A DNA stretch of 6,178 bases from Burkholderiales bacterium (GTDB lineage: Bacteria > Pseudomonadota > Gammaproteobacteria > Burkholderiales > Burkholderiaceae_B), in the NCBI GenBank assembly GCA_005788065.1, contig SXZD01000277.1, positions 1-6,178 on the forward strand, given 5' to 3'. The position numbers and the translations under genes are program-made. Shown here piece after piece: positions 1 through 5,970 of the stretch. The notes below the pieces were generated by a model. That model did not search any database. It saw only the letters and a program-made list of their open reading frames with translations, and was not told where the DNA came from. Positions within the stretch are counted from its first letter, which is position 1; every line of letters begins with the position of its first letter.

Positions 1-426
1 ACTGGTGGTTTTGCCGGTGCCGTTGACGCCGACCACCATCATGACCAGCGGACGGACACGGTCTATGCCCATGGACTGTTCGAGGGGTCTGAGCATCTCG
101 AAAATGGCGTCACGCAATGCGATCTGCACGCCTTCAGCCGTGTTGATACCCTGGGTGGCGACCTCATCGCGTATGCGTTTCATCAGCGCTTCTGTGGCCG
201 GCAGCCCGCAGTCGGCCAGCAGTAGCCGCTCTTCGAGCTCTTCGAACAGGGCTTCATCAACAACCCGATCGCTGAACAGCGAAGTGAAGCCTGTCCGGGT
301 CTTGCTCAAGCCTACTTTCAGGCGAGATAGCCAGTCGTCTTTCTGCCCCGGCACCTTGGGTGCGGGCAGCGGGTTCTTGCCGGCCTGTGATGAACCGGGT
401 TCTGGTGTTTTCGGGAAACCAAACAT
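1..426 (-). CDS. ftsY: Signal recognition particle receptor FtsY, 5' part (truncated by window edge)
   Basis: FtsY is the SRP receptor GTPase. It docks ribosome-SRP complexes at the inner membrane so that membrane proteins are inserted co-translationally. The first 142 codons are present, read leftward from an ATG at 424-426. The protein begins MFGFPK and has a short, Pro/Lys-rich linker to about residue 30, far shorter than the long acidic A domain of E. coli FtsY. The helical N domain follows at about 31-125, including LFSDRVVDEALFEELEERLL. The start of the NG GTPase domain carries the G1/P-loop GVNGTGKTT at 133-141, and the window ends one codon later. No strong Shine-Dalgarno precedes this ATG. 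An in-frame ATG at 487-489 would add 21 residues but also lacks one, and MFGF is the usual kind of FtsY beginning. The gene is divergent from the M16 operon. The identity is clear; the start is less certain. Confidence 0.95.
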   Translation of the reverse strand, partial: MFGFPKTPEPGSSQAGKNPLPAPKVPGQKDDWLSRLKVGLSKTRTGFTSLFSDRVVDEALFEELEERLLLADCGLPATEALMKRIRDEVATQGINTAEGVQIALRDAIFEMLRPLEQSMGIDRVRPLVMMVVGVNGTGKTTS

Positions 427-551
427 GCGTTGAGCTGTCGCAGTGGGGTCACCCCTGGGTTGGGAGTGACACGGATAGGTGCGAAACATGAATCGGTGGC
501 ACACTCTTACCGATTCGTCTTGAGCGATTCTAACACCCCGGAGGTACCGTT
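427..551. promoter_or_regulatory. Divergent promoter region between ftsY and the M16 operon, with an inverted repeat
   Basis: These 125 bases separate two divergent genes and must hold promoters for both, unless the transcripts start further inside the flanking genes. A perfect 8-bp inverted repeat is visible: GAATCGGT at 490-497 and ACCGATTC at 509-516, with an 11-base spacer. CGATTC also recurs at 525-530, so the half-site core appears three times. A second, imperfect dyad at 448-470 (GTCACCCC against GGGAGTGAC, with a bulged A) would lie in the ftsY leader. A weak -10-like TCTAAC sits at 529-534, only about 18 bases before the first M16 start codon. I see no convincing -35/-10 pair for either direction. 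That the dyad is an operator is inference; it could equally be a leader hairpin. Confidence 0.45.
540..544 (+). promoter_or_regulatory. Ribosome binding site supporting a TTG start
   Basis: GGAGG is followed by a 7-base spacer and then TTG at 552-554. This strong Shine-Dalgarno is the main reason to accept TTG as the start of the first M16 gene. Starting there also gives a complete signal peptide, while the next in-frame ATG lies after it. Confidence 0.8.
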
Positions 552-2003
552 TTGAAATCATCGCAGTATTGGACACGCACAGCCGGCGCTCATTGGGTGG
601 CGCTGGCCATTTCAGCGCTTGCCGTGCAGGGCGTCCCCGCCGTGGCGGGCGATCTCAAGCCCGTCAAAATGTCGGCACCGACATCGGCGGCACACCCCGT
701 GCCCGGCGTGACCGAGATGCGCCTGGACAATGGCATGCGCATCATTGTCAAAGAAGATCATCGTGCCCCTACAGTGGCGCATATGGTCTGGTACAAGGCG
801 GGCTCGATCGATGAGACCAATGGCACCACTGGTGTAGCCCATGTGCTTGAACACATGATGTTCAAGGGTACCAAGACACTGAAGCCAGGCGAATTTTCCA
901 AGAAAGTGGCTGCATTGGGCGGACGCGAGAACGCATTCACGTCTCGCGACTACACAGCGTACTTCCAGCAGGTGCAGTCGCGCGACCTGCCCAAGGTGAT
1001 GGCGCTGGAGGCCGACCGTATGGCCAACCTGGTGCTGTCCAAGGAAGAATTCGACAAGGAAATCAAGGTGGTCATGGAAGAACGCCGCCTGCGTACCGAA
1101 GACCAGCCCCGCGGTCTCATGTACGAAAACATGATGGCCAACGCTTTTCAGAGCTCCCCCTATCGTGCGCCCATCATCGGCTGGATGTCCGACCTTGAGA
1201 CCATGACCTACCGCGATGCGCAGGACTGGTACCAGAAATGGTACACCCCGCAAAATGCCATCCTGATTGTGGCGGGTGACGCAAAACCCGCAGATGTGTT
1301 GAAGTGGGCCAAAGACACGTATGGCAAGGTGAAGCCTCGCCCTGTCGCCGAGCGCAAACTGCAGGCTGAGCCTGCCCAGCGGGGTGCGCGTCGCTTTGCC
1401 GTGAAGGCGCCGGCAGAAAACCCCTACGTCATGGTTGCCTTCCATGTGCCCAAGCTGACCGATGTGGACAAGGATACCGACCCGTATGCGCTGGAAGTAC
1501 TCAGTGCGGTGCTGTCGGGCTACGATGGTGCGCGTTTTACCCGCGAACTGGTCAACCAGAAGCGCATCGCCAACTCGGCTGATAGTTCATATGACATGAC
1601 CAGCCGTGGTCCGTCACTGTTCATGCTCGATGGCGTACCGGCTGCCGGGCAGACGGTTGATGACCTTGAAAAAGCCCTGTTGGGCGAGATTCGCCGCATT
1701 GCGGAGCAAGGCGTGGATGAGCGGGAACTGTCGCGCGTGAAAGCCAATCTGGTGGCGGGGCAGGTCTACAAGCTGGATTCGGTGTTTGGTCAGGCCATGG
1801 AAATTGCGTCCTATGAGATGGTGGATATTCCATATGCCCGTTCGCCGGATGTGATCAATCGTTTAAAGGCAGTCAGCGCAGAGCAGGTCAAGGCTGTGGC
1901 TGCGAAATATTTCGGTGAAGATGCCATGACCGTGGGGCGTCTCGTCCCGTTGCCGGTAGATAAGGCGGCCCCTCCCAAAGCACGGGGAGGACGTCATGGT
2001 TGA
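552..2003 (+). CDS. Periplasmic M16 zinc metallopeptidase, catalytic member of an M16 pair
   Basis: This is a 483-residue M16 (pitrilysin/insulinase, MPP-like) peptidase, probably cleaving peptides in the periplasm; its substrate cannot be told from sequence. The TTG start is set by GGAGG seven bases upstream. Residues 1-32 look like a Sec signal peptide: a basic start, a hydrophobic stretch (WVALAISALAV) and AVA before a likely cut at 32/33. The inverted zinc motif HVLEH at 97-101 supplies two zinc-binding histidines and the catalytic glutamate. E177, 76 residues after H101 in VVMEERRL, fits the third zinc ligand. The C-terminal half has the second M16 domain, but where the R/Y substrate-binding motif is expected it reads RELVNQKRIANSADSSYD, which is degenerate. 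The length suits M16B-type bacterial proteins. The tail is Pro/Lys/Arg-rich, partly because its codons also form the next gene's Shine-Dalgarno. It overlaps the next gene by 8 bases. I give no symbol: it resembles proteins loosely annotated as PqqL or zinc protease, but nothing here points to PQQ. Confidence 0.93.
   Translation: MKSSQYWTRTAGAHWVALAISALAVQGVPAVAGDLKPVKMSAPTSAAHPVPGVTEMRLDNGMRIIVKEDHRAPTVAHMVWYKAGSIDETNGTTGVAHVLEHMMFKGTKTLKPGEFSKKVAALGGRENAFTSRDYTAYFQQVQSRDLPKVMALEADRMANLVLSKEEFDKEIKVVMEERRLRTEDQPRGLMYENMMANAFQSSPYRAPIIGWMSDLETMTYRDAQDWYQKWYTPQNAILIVAGDAKPADVLKWAKDTYGKVKPRPVAERKLQAEPAQRGARRFAVKAPAENPYVMVAFHVPKLTDVDKDTDPYALEVLSAVLSGYDGARFTRELVNQKRIANSADSSYDMTSRGPSLFMLDGVPAAGQTVDDLEKALLGEIRRIAEQGVDERELSRVKANLVAGQVYKLDSVFGQAMEIASYEMVDIPYARSPDVINRLKAVSAEQVKAVAAKYFGEDAMTVGRLVPLPVDKAAPPKARGGRHG
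1984..1990 (+). promoter_or_regulatory. Ribosome binding site inside the end of the first M16 gene
   Basis: GGGGAGG lies five bases before the ATG at 1996-1998 and favours that start over the in-frame ATG at 2029-2031. It sits within the last codons of the upstream gene, so the two M16 proteins are probably translationally coupled. Confidence 0.7.
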
Positions 2004-3345
2004 GCAGTCGACTAAGGTGAAGGGTGTCATGAAGCATGTTGTAAAAGCCGTGTTGGCGGCAGGGTTGTCCGGTTTTGTCGCAATGGCCAGTGCGGCCCTG
2101 CCTATCGAGCGTTGGTCCACGCCGCAAGGTGCGCGGGTTGTTTTCATGCGGGCTCCGGCCATTCCCATGGTGGATGTGCAGATCGACTTTGATGCGGGCT
2201 CGCGTCGGGAACCGGCGACTCACACGGGTCTGGCCAGTTTCACGGTTGCCATGCTGGACAAGGCTGCAGCAGGGTTGAAAGAAAACGAGATCGAAGACGC
2301 GCTGGCCGATGTCGGGGCGAAACTGTCAGGTAGCGCCGGGTCAGACCGGCTGAGTGTCAGCCTGCGCACGCTTACGAGCCAGCCTGAAATGGGGCGGGCG
2401 CTTGATGTCATGGCCAAGGTGCTTCACAAGCCCGAGTTTCCGGCGGACATCCTGGAGCGCGAGCGGGCCCGCAGCATTGCAGCCATCCGCGAGTCCAAGA
2501 CCAAGCCGGAGGCCATCGGCCATGAAATGCTGTCTTCCCTGATGTACGGCGATCATCCCTACGGGCGCACGGCCAGCGAAGAGACGGTCAAGCGCATTGC
2601 CGTGGACGATCTGAAACGGTTTTATGCCGACAACTTTGCGGCGGGCCGGGCCGTGGTATCGATTGTGGGTGATGTGACACGCGAGCAGGCGTCCGACATC
2701 GCACAGCGACTGGTTGCGGGCTTGCCGGCTGGCGTCCAGCCTGCCGCCCTGCCCGAGCTTCAGGCGCCCATCGCCATGGAAAAGCGCATCGCGCATCCGT
2801 CCACGCAAAGCCACGTCATGATCGGTATGCCTGCCATGAAGCGGGGCGACCCCGATTTTTTCCCGCTGGTGGTAGGCAACTACATTTTGGGTGGCGGCGG
2901 GTTTGTGTCGCGCCTGATGACAGAAGTGCGGGAAAAGCGTGGTCTGGCTTACAGTGCCTATGCCTATTTTTCGCCCATGAGCCAGTTGGGACCGTTTGAG
3001 ATGGGTTTGCAGACCCAGCGAGAGCAGACCGATACGGCGCTGAAAGTGGCACGCGATACGCTGTTTGAGTTTTTGTCGACGGGGCCGACCGAGGCTGAGT
3101 TGAAGGCAGCCAAGTCCAATCTGGTGGGGGGATTCCCTTTGCGCCTGGACAGCAACCGCAAGCTGCTGGACCAGATTTCCACTATTGGTTACTTCCGTTT
3201 GCCGGATGATTACCTGGACACGTGGACGCGCAACATAGAGGCCGTGACCGTGGCTCAGGTCAAAGACGCGTTTTCCCGGCGCGTCAAACCTGAAAACCTG
3301 ATCACCGTGATTGTGGGCCAAGGCGAGGTGCCGCTTGCCAAGTAA
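1996..3345 (+). CDS. M16 peptidase-like protein without zinc ligands, probable partner subunit
   Basis: This 449-residue M16 homologue aligns with the upstream peptidase but lacks its active site. The upstream TTGVAHVLEH corresponds here to HTGLASFTVA (about 76-85), so both histidines and the glutamate are replaced (S81, V84, A85). It keeps what the partner lacks: a Gly-rich segment ILGGGGFVSRL (about 297-307) and REKRGLAYSAY (312-322), which fits the R/Y motif of non-catalytic M16 subunits. In known heterodimeric M16 enzymes such as MPP, one subunit carries HxxEH and the other the Gly-rich or R/Y element. I infer that these two proteins assemble that way. A signal peptide is present, with AVLAAGLSGFVAMASA ending in a likely cut at 33/34. 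The ATG at 1996 has the stronger Shine-Dalgarno. The ATG at 2029 (438 aa, beginning MKHVVKAVL) gives a more typical signal peptide and has GAAGGG four bases upstream, so the start is not settled. The 3' end overlaps rsmD by 11 bases. Confidence 0.92.
   Translation: MVEQSTKVKGVMKHVVKAVLAAGLSGFVAMASAALPIERWSTPQGARVVFMRAPAIPMVDVQIDFDAGSRREPATHTGLASFTVAMLDKAAAGLKENEIEDALADVGAKLSGSAGSDRLSVSLRTLTSQPEMGRALDVMAKVLHKPEFPADILERERARSIAAIRESKTKPEAIGHEMLSSLMYGDHPYGRTASEETVKRIAVDDLKRFYADNFAAGRAVVSIVGDVTREQASDIAQRLVAGLPAGVQPAALPELQAPIAMEKRIAHPSTQSHVMIGMPAMKRGDPDFFPLVVGNYILGGGGFVSRLMTEVREKRGLAYSAYAYFSPMSQLGPFEMGLQTQREQTDTALKVARDTLFEFLSTGPTEAELKAAKSNLVGGFPLRLDSNRKLLDQISTIGYFRLPDDYLDTWTRNIEAVTVAQVKDAFSRRVKPENLITVIVGQGEVPLAK
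3325..3330 (+). promoter_or_regulatory. Ribosome binding site deciding the rsmD start
   Basis: GAGGTG within the end of the second M16 gene is followed four bases later by TTG at 3335-3337. The frame also opens at a TTG at 3311, but no comparable Shine-Dalgarno precedes it and the extra residues (MWAKARCR) look unlike RsmD. Confidence 0.55.
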
Positions 3346-3961
3346 GCCATCGGGTGCTGCGGCACCCGGTCAGGTTCGCATCATTGGCGGAGATCTGCGG
3401 CGCAGCATCATTCCGGTGGTGGCGATGGAGGGTTTGCGCCCTACGCCGGACCGGGTGCGTGAAACCCTGTTCAACTGGTTGGGGCAGACACTGCCACCCA
3501 TTGCGGTGCTCGATGCTTTTGCCGGTACGGGTGCGCTCGGGCTGGAAGCCCTGTCGCGGGGGGCTGTTCATGTGGCGTTTTGCGAGACACAGCCTGTTGT
3601 TCGCAGACAACTGGAACAGACCGTCAGCCTGCTGGCAGGGCGTTTGAATCGACCGGATATCAAAACGTCAGTATCGGGTCAGGATGTGTGCGCACATTTA
3701 CGCAGCGCACTGCAGGCGGGGTTTCGGTATGATCTCGCCCTGCTGGATCCGCCCTTTCACTCTGACTGGCTGGAAAAAGCATTGCCCTTGGTGCTGGCCG
3801 TCATGAAACCTGGCGGCCGGGTATATGTTGAATGGCATGCAGGTCTGGATGACAATCCGACCGTATCGAGCATGCTGCAACAGGCCGGTTGGGGCGTTGA
3901 GCGTGAGCAGAAAGCGGGGCAAGTGTTCTATCACCTGCTTTACATGCATGCAAGTGTCTGA
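3335..3961 (+). CDS. rsmD: 16S rRNA (guanine(966)-N2)-methyltransferase RsmD
   Basis: RsmD uses S-adenosylmethionine to methylate N2 of G966 in 16S rRNA during small-subunit assembly in the cytoplasm. With the TTG at 3335 the product has 208 residues, close to the usual length of about 200. Visible hallmarks in order are VRIIGG near the N-terminus (about 14-19), then LRPTPDRVRETLFNWL (about 34-49), which is nearly identical to the E. coli protein. SAM-binding motif I, DAFAGTGALGLEALSRGA, is at about 60-77, and the catalytic motif IV, LLDPPF, is at 136-141. A late KAGQVFYHLLY matches the family's C-terminal strand. The gene starts inside the end of the second M16 gene, so its translation is probably coupled to it. 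The 3311 TTG would give 216 residues. The function is firmly assigned; the exact start is moderately supported. Confidence 0.95.
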   Translation: MPSKPSGAAAPGQVRIIGGDLRRSIIPVVAMEGLRPTPDRVRETLFNWLGQTLPPIAVLDAFAGTGALGLEALSRGAVHVAFCETQPVVRRQLEQTVSLLAGRLNRPDIKTSVSGQDVCAHLRSALQAGFRYDLALLDPPFHSDWLEKALPLVLAVMKPGGRVYVEWHAGLDDNPTVSSMLQQAGWGVEREQKAGQVFYHLLYMHASV

Positions 3962-4005
3962 TTCAATGAAGTATTCATGGGGCCCATGGCCCGGGAGAAC
4001 AGTCA

Positions 4006-4524
4006 ATGCCGATCGCAGTGTATCCGGGCACATTCGACCCCCTGACCCGCGGGCATGAAGATCTTGTACGCCGTGCTGCCAAAATCTTTGATCAGGTGGT
4101 CGTGGGCGTCGCCGACAGCAAGGGCAAGCGGCCTTTCTTTACCACCGACGAGCGCGTGCAGATTGCCAGCGAGGTGCTCTCCCATTACCCCAATGTAAAG
4201 GTGTTCGGCTTCTCGGGACTGTTAAAAGACTTTGTCCGCAAGCACAATGCAGAGGTCATCATCCGCGGGCTGAGAGCTGTCAGCGATTTTGAGTACGAGT
4301 TTCAGATGGCGGGTATGAACCGCTATCTGCTGCCGGACGTTGAATGCCTCTTTTTGACGCCTTCTGATCAGTATCAGTTTATATCTGGCACTATCGTGCG
4401 CGAAATCGCCACCTTGGGTGGCGATGTCAGCAAGTTTGTGTTTCCTTCGGTGGAGCGCTGGCTGAAGGACAAGATGGCAGCGCAGGCCGCAGAGGCAGCA
4501 CAGATTCAGGGCAATAACGGCTGA
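4006..4524 (+). CDS. coaD: Phosphopantetheine adenylyltransferase CoaD
   Basis: CoaD catalyses the penultimate step of coenzyme A synthesis: ATP plus 4'-phosphopantetheine gives dephospho-CoA and pyrophosphate. It is a cytoplasmic nucleotidyltransferase, usually a hexamer. The 172-residue product matches the family along its length. YPGTFDPLTRGH at 6-17 contains the T/HxGH-type nucleotidyltransferase motif, with T9 and H17 corresponding to E. coli T10 and H18. K41 in SKGKRPFF matches the substrate-binding lysine. IIRGLRAVSDFEYEFQM (about 85-101) carries R87 and R90. ISGTIVREIA (126-135) is the C-terminal ATP-site motif, with Gly where many homologues have Ser. The Ala/Gln-rich tail after about residue 155 is poorly conserved in the family. 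GGGAGA at 3993-3998 lies seven bases before the ATG. It sits 44 nt after rsmD, and rsmD-coaD adjacency is common in bacteria. Confidence 0.98.
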   Translation: MPIAVYPGTFDPLTRGHEDLVRRAAKIFDQVVVGVADSKGKRPFFTTDERVQIASEVLSHYPNVKVFGFSGLLKDFVRKHNAEVIIRGLRAVSDFEYEFQMAGMNRYLLPDVECLFLTPSDQYQFISGTIVREIATLGGDVSKFVFPSVERWLKDKMAAQAAEAAQIQGNNG

Positions 4525-4595
4525 CGGATGGTTTTTTGCATGGCAGGTCTTACACATGTGCTGGTGACAAGTGTGTGCTGTGCGTGGAGTAAAGC
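4525..4595 (+). other. Short intergenic gap between coaD and the ferredoxin gene
   Basis: These 71 bases hold GGAG at 4586-4589, six bases before the ferredoxin GTG, and a GT/CA-rich stretch with the palindrome CACATGTG at 4553-4560. A T6 run occurs at 4532-4537, but no stem precedes it, so it is not an intrinsic terminator. Read-through from coaD is therefore likely. I see no convincing separate promoter. Confidence 0.4.
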
Positions 4596-4880
4596 GTGGC
4601 GCTGATCATCACCGATGCCTGCATCAACTGCGATGTGTGCGAGCCCGAATGCCCAAATGGCGCCATTTCGATGGGGGCCGAGATCTATGAAATAGACCCG
4701 GGCAAATGCACGGAGTGTGTCGGGCATTTCGACGAGCCCCAGTGCGTGGTGGTCTGTCCGGTCGAATGTATACCCAAAAACCCGGATTATCCGGAAACGC
4801 GCGATCAACTGCTGGCAAAATTTGCCAATTTGCATCCGGGCAAGCAGCCTTCGGACGCGTCTGCCGGCCAAGTGGACTGA
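4596..4880 (+). CDS. YfhL-type 2[4Fe-4S] ferredoxin (Alvin type)
   Basis: This is a 94-residue cytoplasmic electron carrier with two [4Fe-4S] clusters. The GTG start is supported by GGAG six bases upstream, and MALIITDACINC is the normal beginning of this family. The first motif is C9-x2-C12-x2-C15-x3-C19-P. The second is C38-x2-C41-x8-C50-x3-C54-P. The eight-residue gap between C41 and C50 replaces the two residues of clostridial ferredoxins and marks the Alvin (Allochromatium vinosum) type, as in E. coli YfhL. A ninth cysteine, C58 in CPVECI, is also typical of that type. After about residue 82 there is a short polar tail. The redox partner is unknown. Such ferredoxins often sit next to coaD in betaproteobacteria, as far as I recall, but no functional link between the two is established here. 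This is probably the last gene of the operon; its stop codon lies one base from the stop of the opposing gene. Confidence 0.96.
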   Translation: MALIITDACINCDVCEPECPNGAISMGAEIYEIDPGKCTECVGHFDEPQCVVVCPVECIPKNPDYPETRDQLLAKFANLHPGKQPSDASAGQVD

Positions 4881-4887
4881 ATCAGTC
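4875..4887. repeat. Inverted repeat formed by two convergent stop codons
   Basis: GACTGA at 4875-4880 and TCAGTC at 4882-4887 form a perfect 6-bp inverted repeat around a single A. Each half is the final Asp codon and TGA stop of one of two convergent genes. There is no room for an intrinsic terminator between the coding regions, and no T-tract follows on either side. Confidence 0.85.
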
Positions 4888-5970
4888 GATTTTGCAGGTC
4901 AGCGTGCGGGCGTTTGCGTTCCGACGCAATTCTTCTTTCCAGAAAAACCATCCATCGTTCCAGAGCCACACAGCCTGCGAGTGCGCGCATCGTGTACCAA
5001 GGGCCAGTGGTCGGGCCGGTATGGCTTCGCTACCCGGAATGGTTGCCGGCCGGATGGTCAGGCGACCCAGTGCGGCGTCCAGCTCGGCATGAAATGTCCA
5101 CGCCTCAGCTTTTTCGTGGGTGTAGGTCCATTCTGCAAATCTGAACCGGGTACGGCCGTCGGATGGATACATTTCGGTTGCTGCTGCACTGAAAACCGCC
5201 TGGTGTTCGTCCGGGTCGTCATCTCGTTTGGCATAGAAGCGCAGATGCGTCAGCTTCAGTGGCGATAATGGGACGCCGGCATCGTTTTCAACAGACTGGA
5301 TGGCGGTGGTGAGCGTCCATGGATATCCGGCAATCCGCCCTGTTGATTCGGACTGAATGTTTTCCATGCGCCAACTGTCGTCATCTGCCTGTAAAAATCC
5401 GGTCGCCTGCAGGTTGCCGCTGAAGTCGGGGTGCTGGAAGCGCGCTGCCAACACGGACTGTGCTGAGCCGTCCCGCAGGAGATGCAATCTGTCCAGTTTG
5501 ACGCTGACGCTGCCGATATTCGCATTTTGGAAGTAGATAAAGCTATTTTCGAAGATGATTTGCTGAGGAAGGCGCAGTTTTTTGTCACTTCTGGGGGGTA
5601 CGCGCGGCCACGCCGACCAGTTGGATCCCTCTGCGCCACTCTGGTCAACCCAGATTTCTGCTTCTTTGACCGTCAGCGCGTGCAACTCCAACCATCGGGC
5701 TTGTCCCGGTTTGACCCGCAGACCGAGTGTGAGCAGCCCGGCGCGGGCCAGGGGTTGCCCCGTCAGCGTGCTGTCCAGCTCTGCATTGAGCAGGCGTAAC
5801 TTGGGGGTTGGCAAGAGGGAGACCACTGCCTTGTCGGCCTTGAAGCTGACGGCCCGGTCGGCCAGCAGTGGGCTTGTGACTGGTTGCAGCCACGCCACCG
5901 GTATGTACACGCCGTGCCAGAGGGCAATGGCGATGGCTGCGATGCCGACGGAGATGAGAAGTTTACGCAT
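4882..5970 (-). CDS. AsmA-like membrane-anchored periplasmic protein
   Basis: This 362-residue protein has an N-terminal membrane anchor or signal sequence (LLISVGIAAIAIALWHGVYI, about 4-23) with one short basic start. A periplasmic body follows. Residues about 40-118 follow the pattern of the AsmA N-terminal region: SLLPTPKLRLLNAELD (51-66), then PLARAGLLTLGLRV (73-86), ELHALTVKEAEIWVD (95-109) and a Gly-x-Asn-Trp (GSNW, 115-118). Alternating hydrophobic strands continue to about 330. AsmA-family proteins are long beta-rich periplasmic proteins linked to outer-membrane biogenesis and lipid transport. At 362 residues this is much shorter than E. coli AsmA (617), and I see no clear AsmA C-terminal domain. 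It ends in a Trp-rich stretch (VWLWNDGWFFW, about 334-344). AGAAGG (complement of 5978-5983) lies seven bases upstream of the ATG. The family call rests on pattern resemblance only; the role in this cell is not known. Confidence 0.7.
   Translation of the reverse strand: MRKLLISVGIAAIAIALWHGVYIPVAWLQPVTSPLLADRAVSFKADKAVVSLLPTPKLRLLNAELDSTLTGQPLARAGLLTLGLRVKPGQARWLELHALTVKEAEIWVDQSGAEGSNWSAWPRVPPRSDKKLRLPQQIIFENSFIYFQNANIGSVSVKLDRLHLLRDGSAQSVLAARFQHPDFSGNLQATGFLQADDDSWRMENIQSESTGRIAGYPWTLTTAIQSVENDAGVPLSPLKLTHLRFYAKRDDDPDEHQAVFSAAATEMYPSDGRTRFRFAEWTYTHEKAEAWTFHAELDAALGRLTIRPATIPGSEAIPARPLALGTRCAHSQAVWLWNDGWFFWKEELRRNANARTLTCKID

Noticed and set aside
5..433. Plus-strand open frame (142 codons) over the left edge
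   Set aside because: It is Ser/Arg-rich low-complexity sequence and the antisense of ftsY, whose minus-strand frame carries the N domain and P-loop.
612..1445. Long minus-strand open frame (277 codons) opposite the first M16 gene
   Set aside because: It is a shadow of the M16 coding sequence: His/Gly/Arg-rich, with no recognisable motif, while the plus-strand frame has clear M16 motifs throughout.
552..2003. Naming the first M16 protein PqqL or a PQQ biosynthesis protease
   Set aside because: No other pqq gene is present, and the PqqL label is often transferred to any bacterial M16 protein; the sequence supports only the M16 family.
2341..3321. Long minus-strand open frame (326 codons) opposite the second M16 gene
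   Set aside because: The composition is typical of the antisense of a GC-rich gene, no family pattern is visible, and the plus-strand frame has a clear family assignment.
4532..4537. T-run after coaD considered as a terminator
   Set aside because: No stem-loop precedes the run, and the ferredoxin gene follows closely in the same direction.
4553..4560. CACATGTG palindrome considered as an operator before the ferredoxin gene
   Set aside because: It is an 8-base palindrome in a GT/CA-rich stretch, with no partner site or promoter; chance is the simpler explanation.
4528..4605. 25-codon open frame (MVFCMAGLTHVL...) between coaD and the ferredoxin gene, overlapping its start
   Set aside because: It has no Shine-Dalgarno and no recognisable leader-peptide pattern; a frame this short is expected by chance.
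4717..5268. Plus-strand open frame (183 codons) spanning the ferredoxin end and the AsmA-like gene
   Set aside because: It crosses two well-supported coding regions in a different frame, has no family features, and merely reflects the absence of stops.
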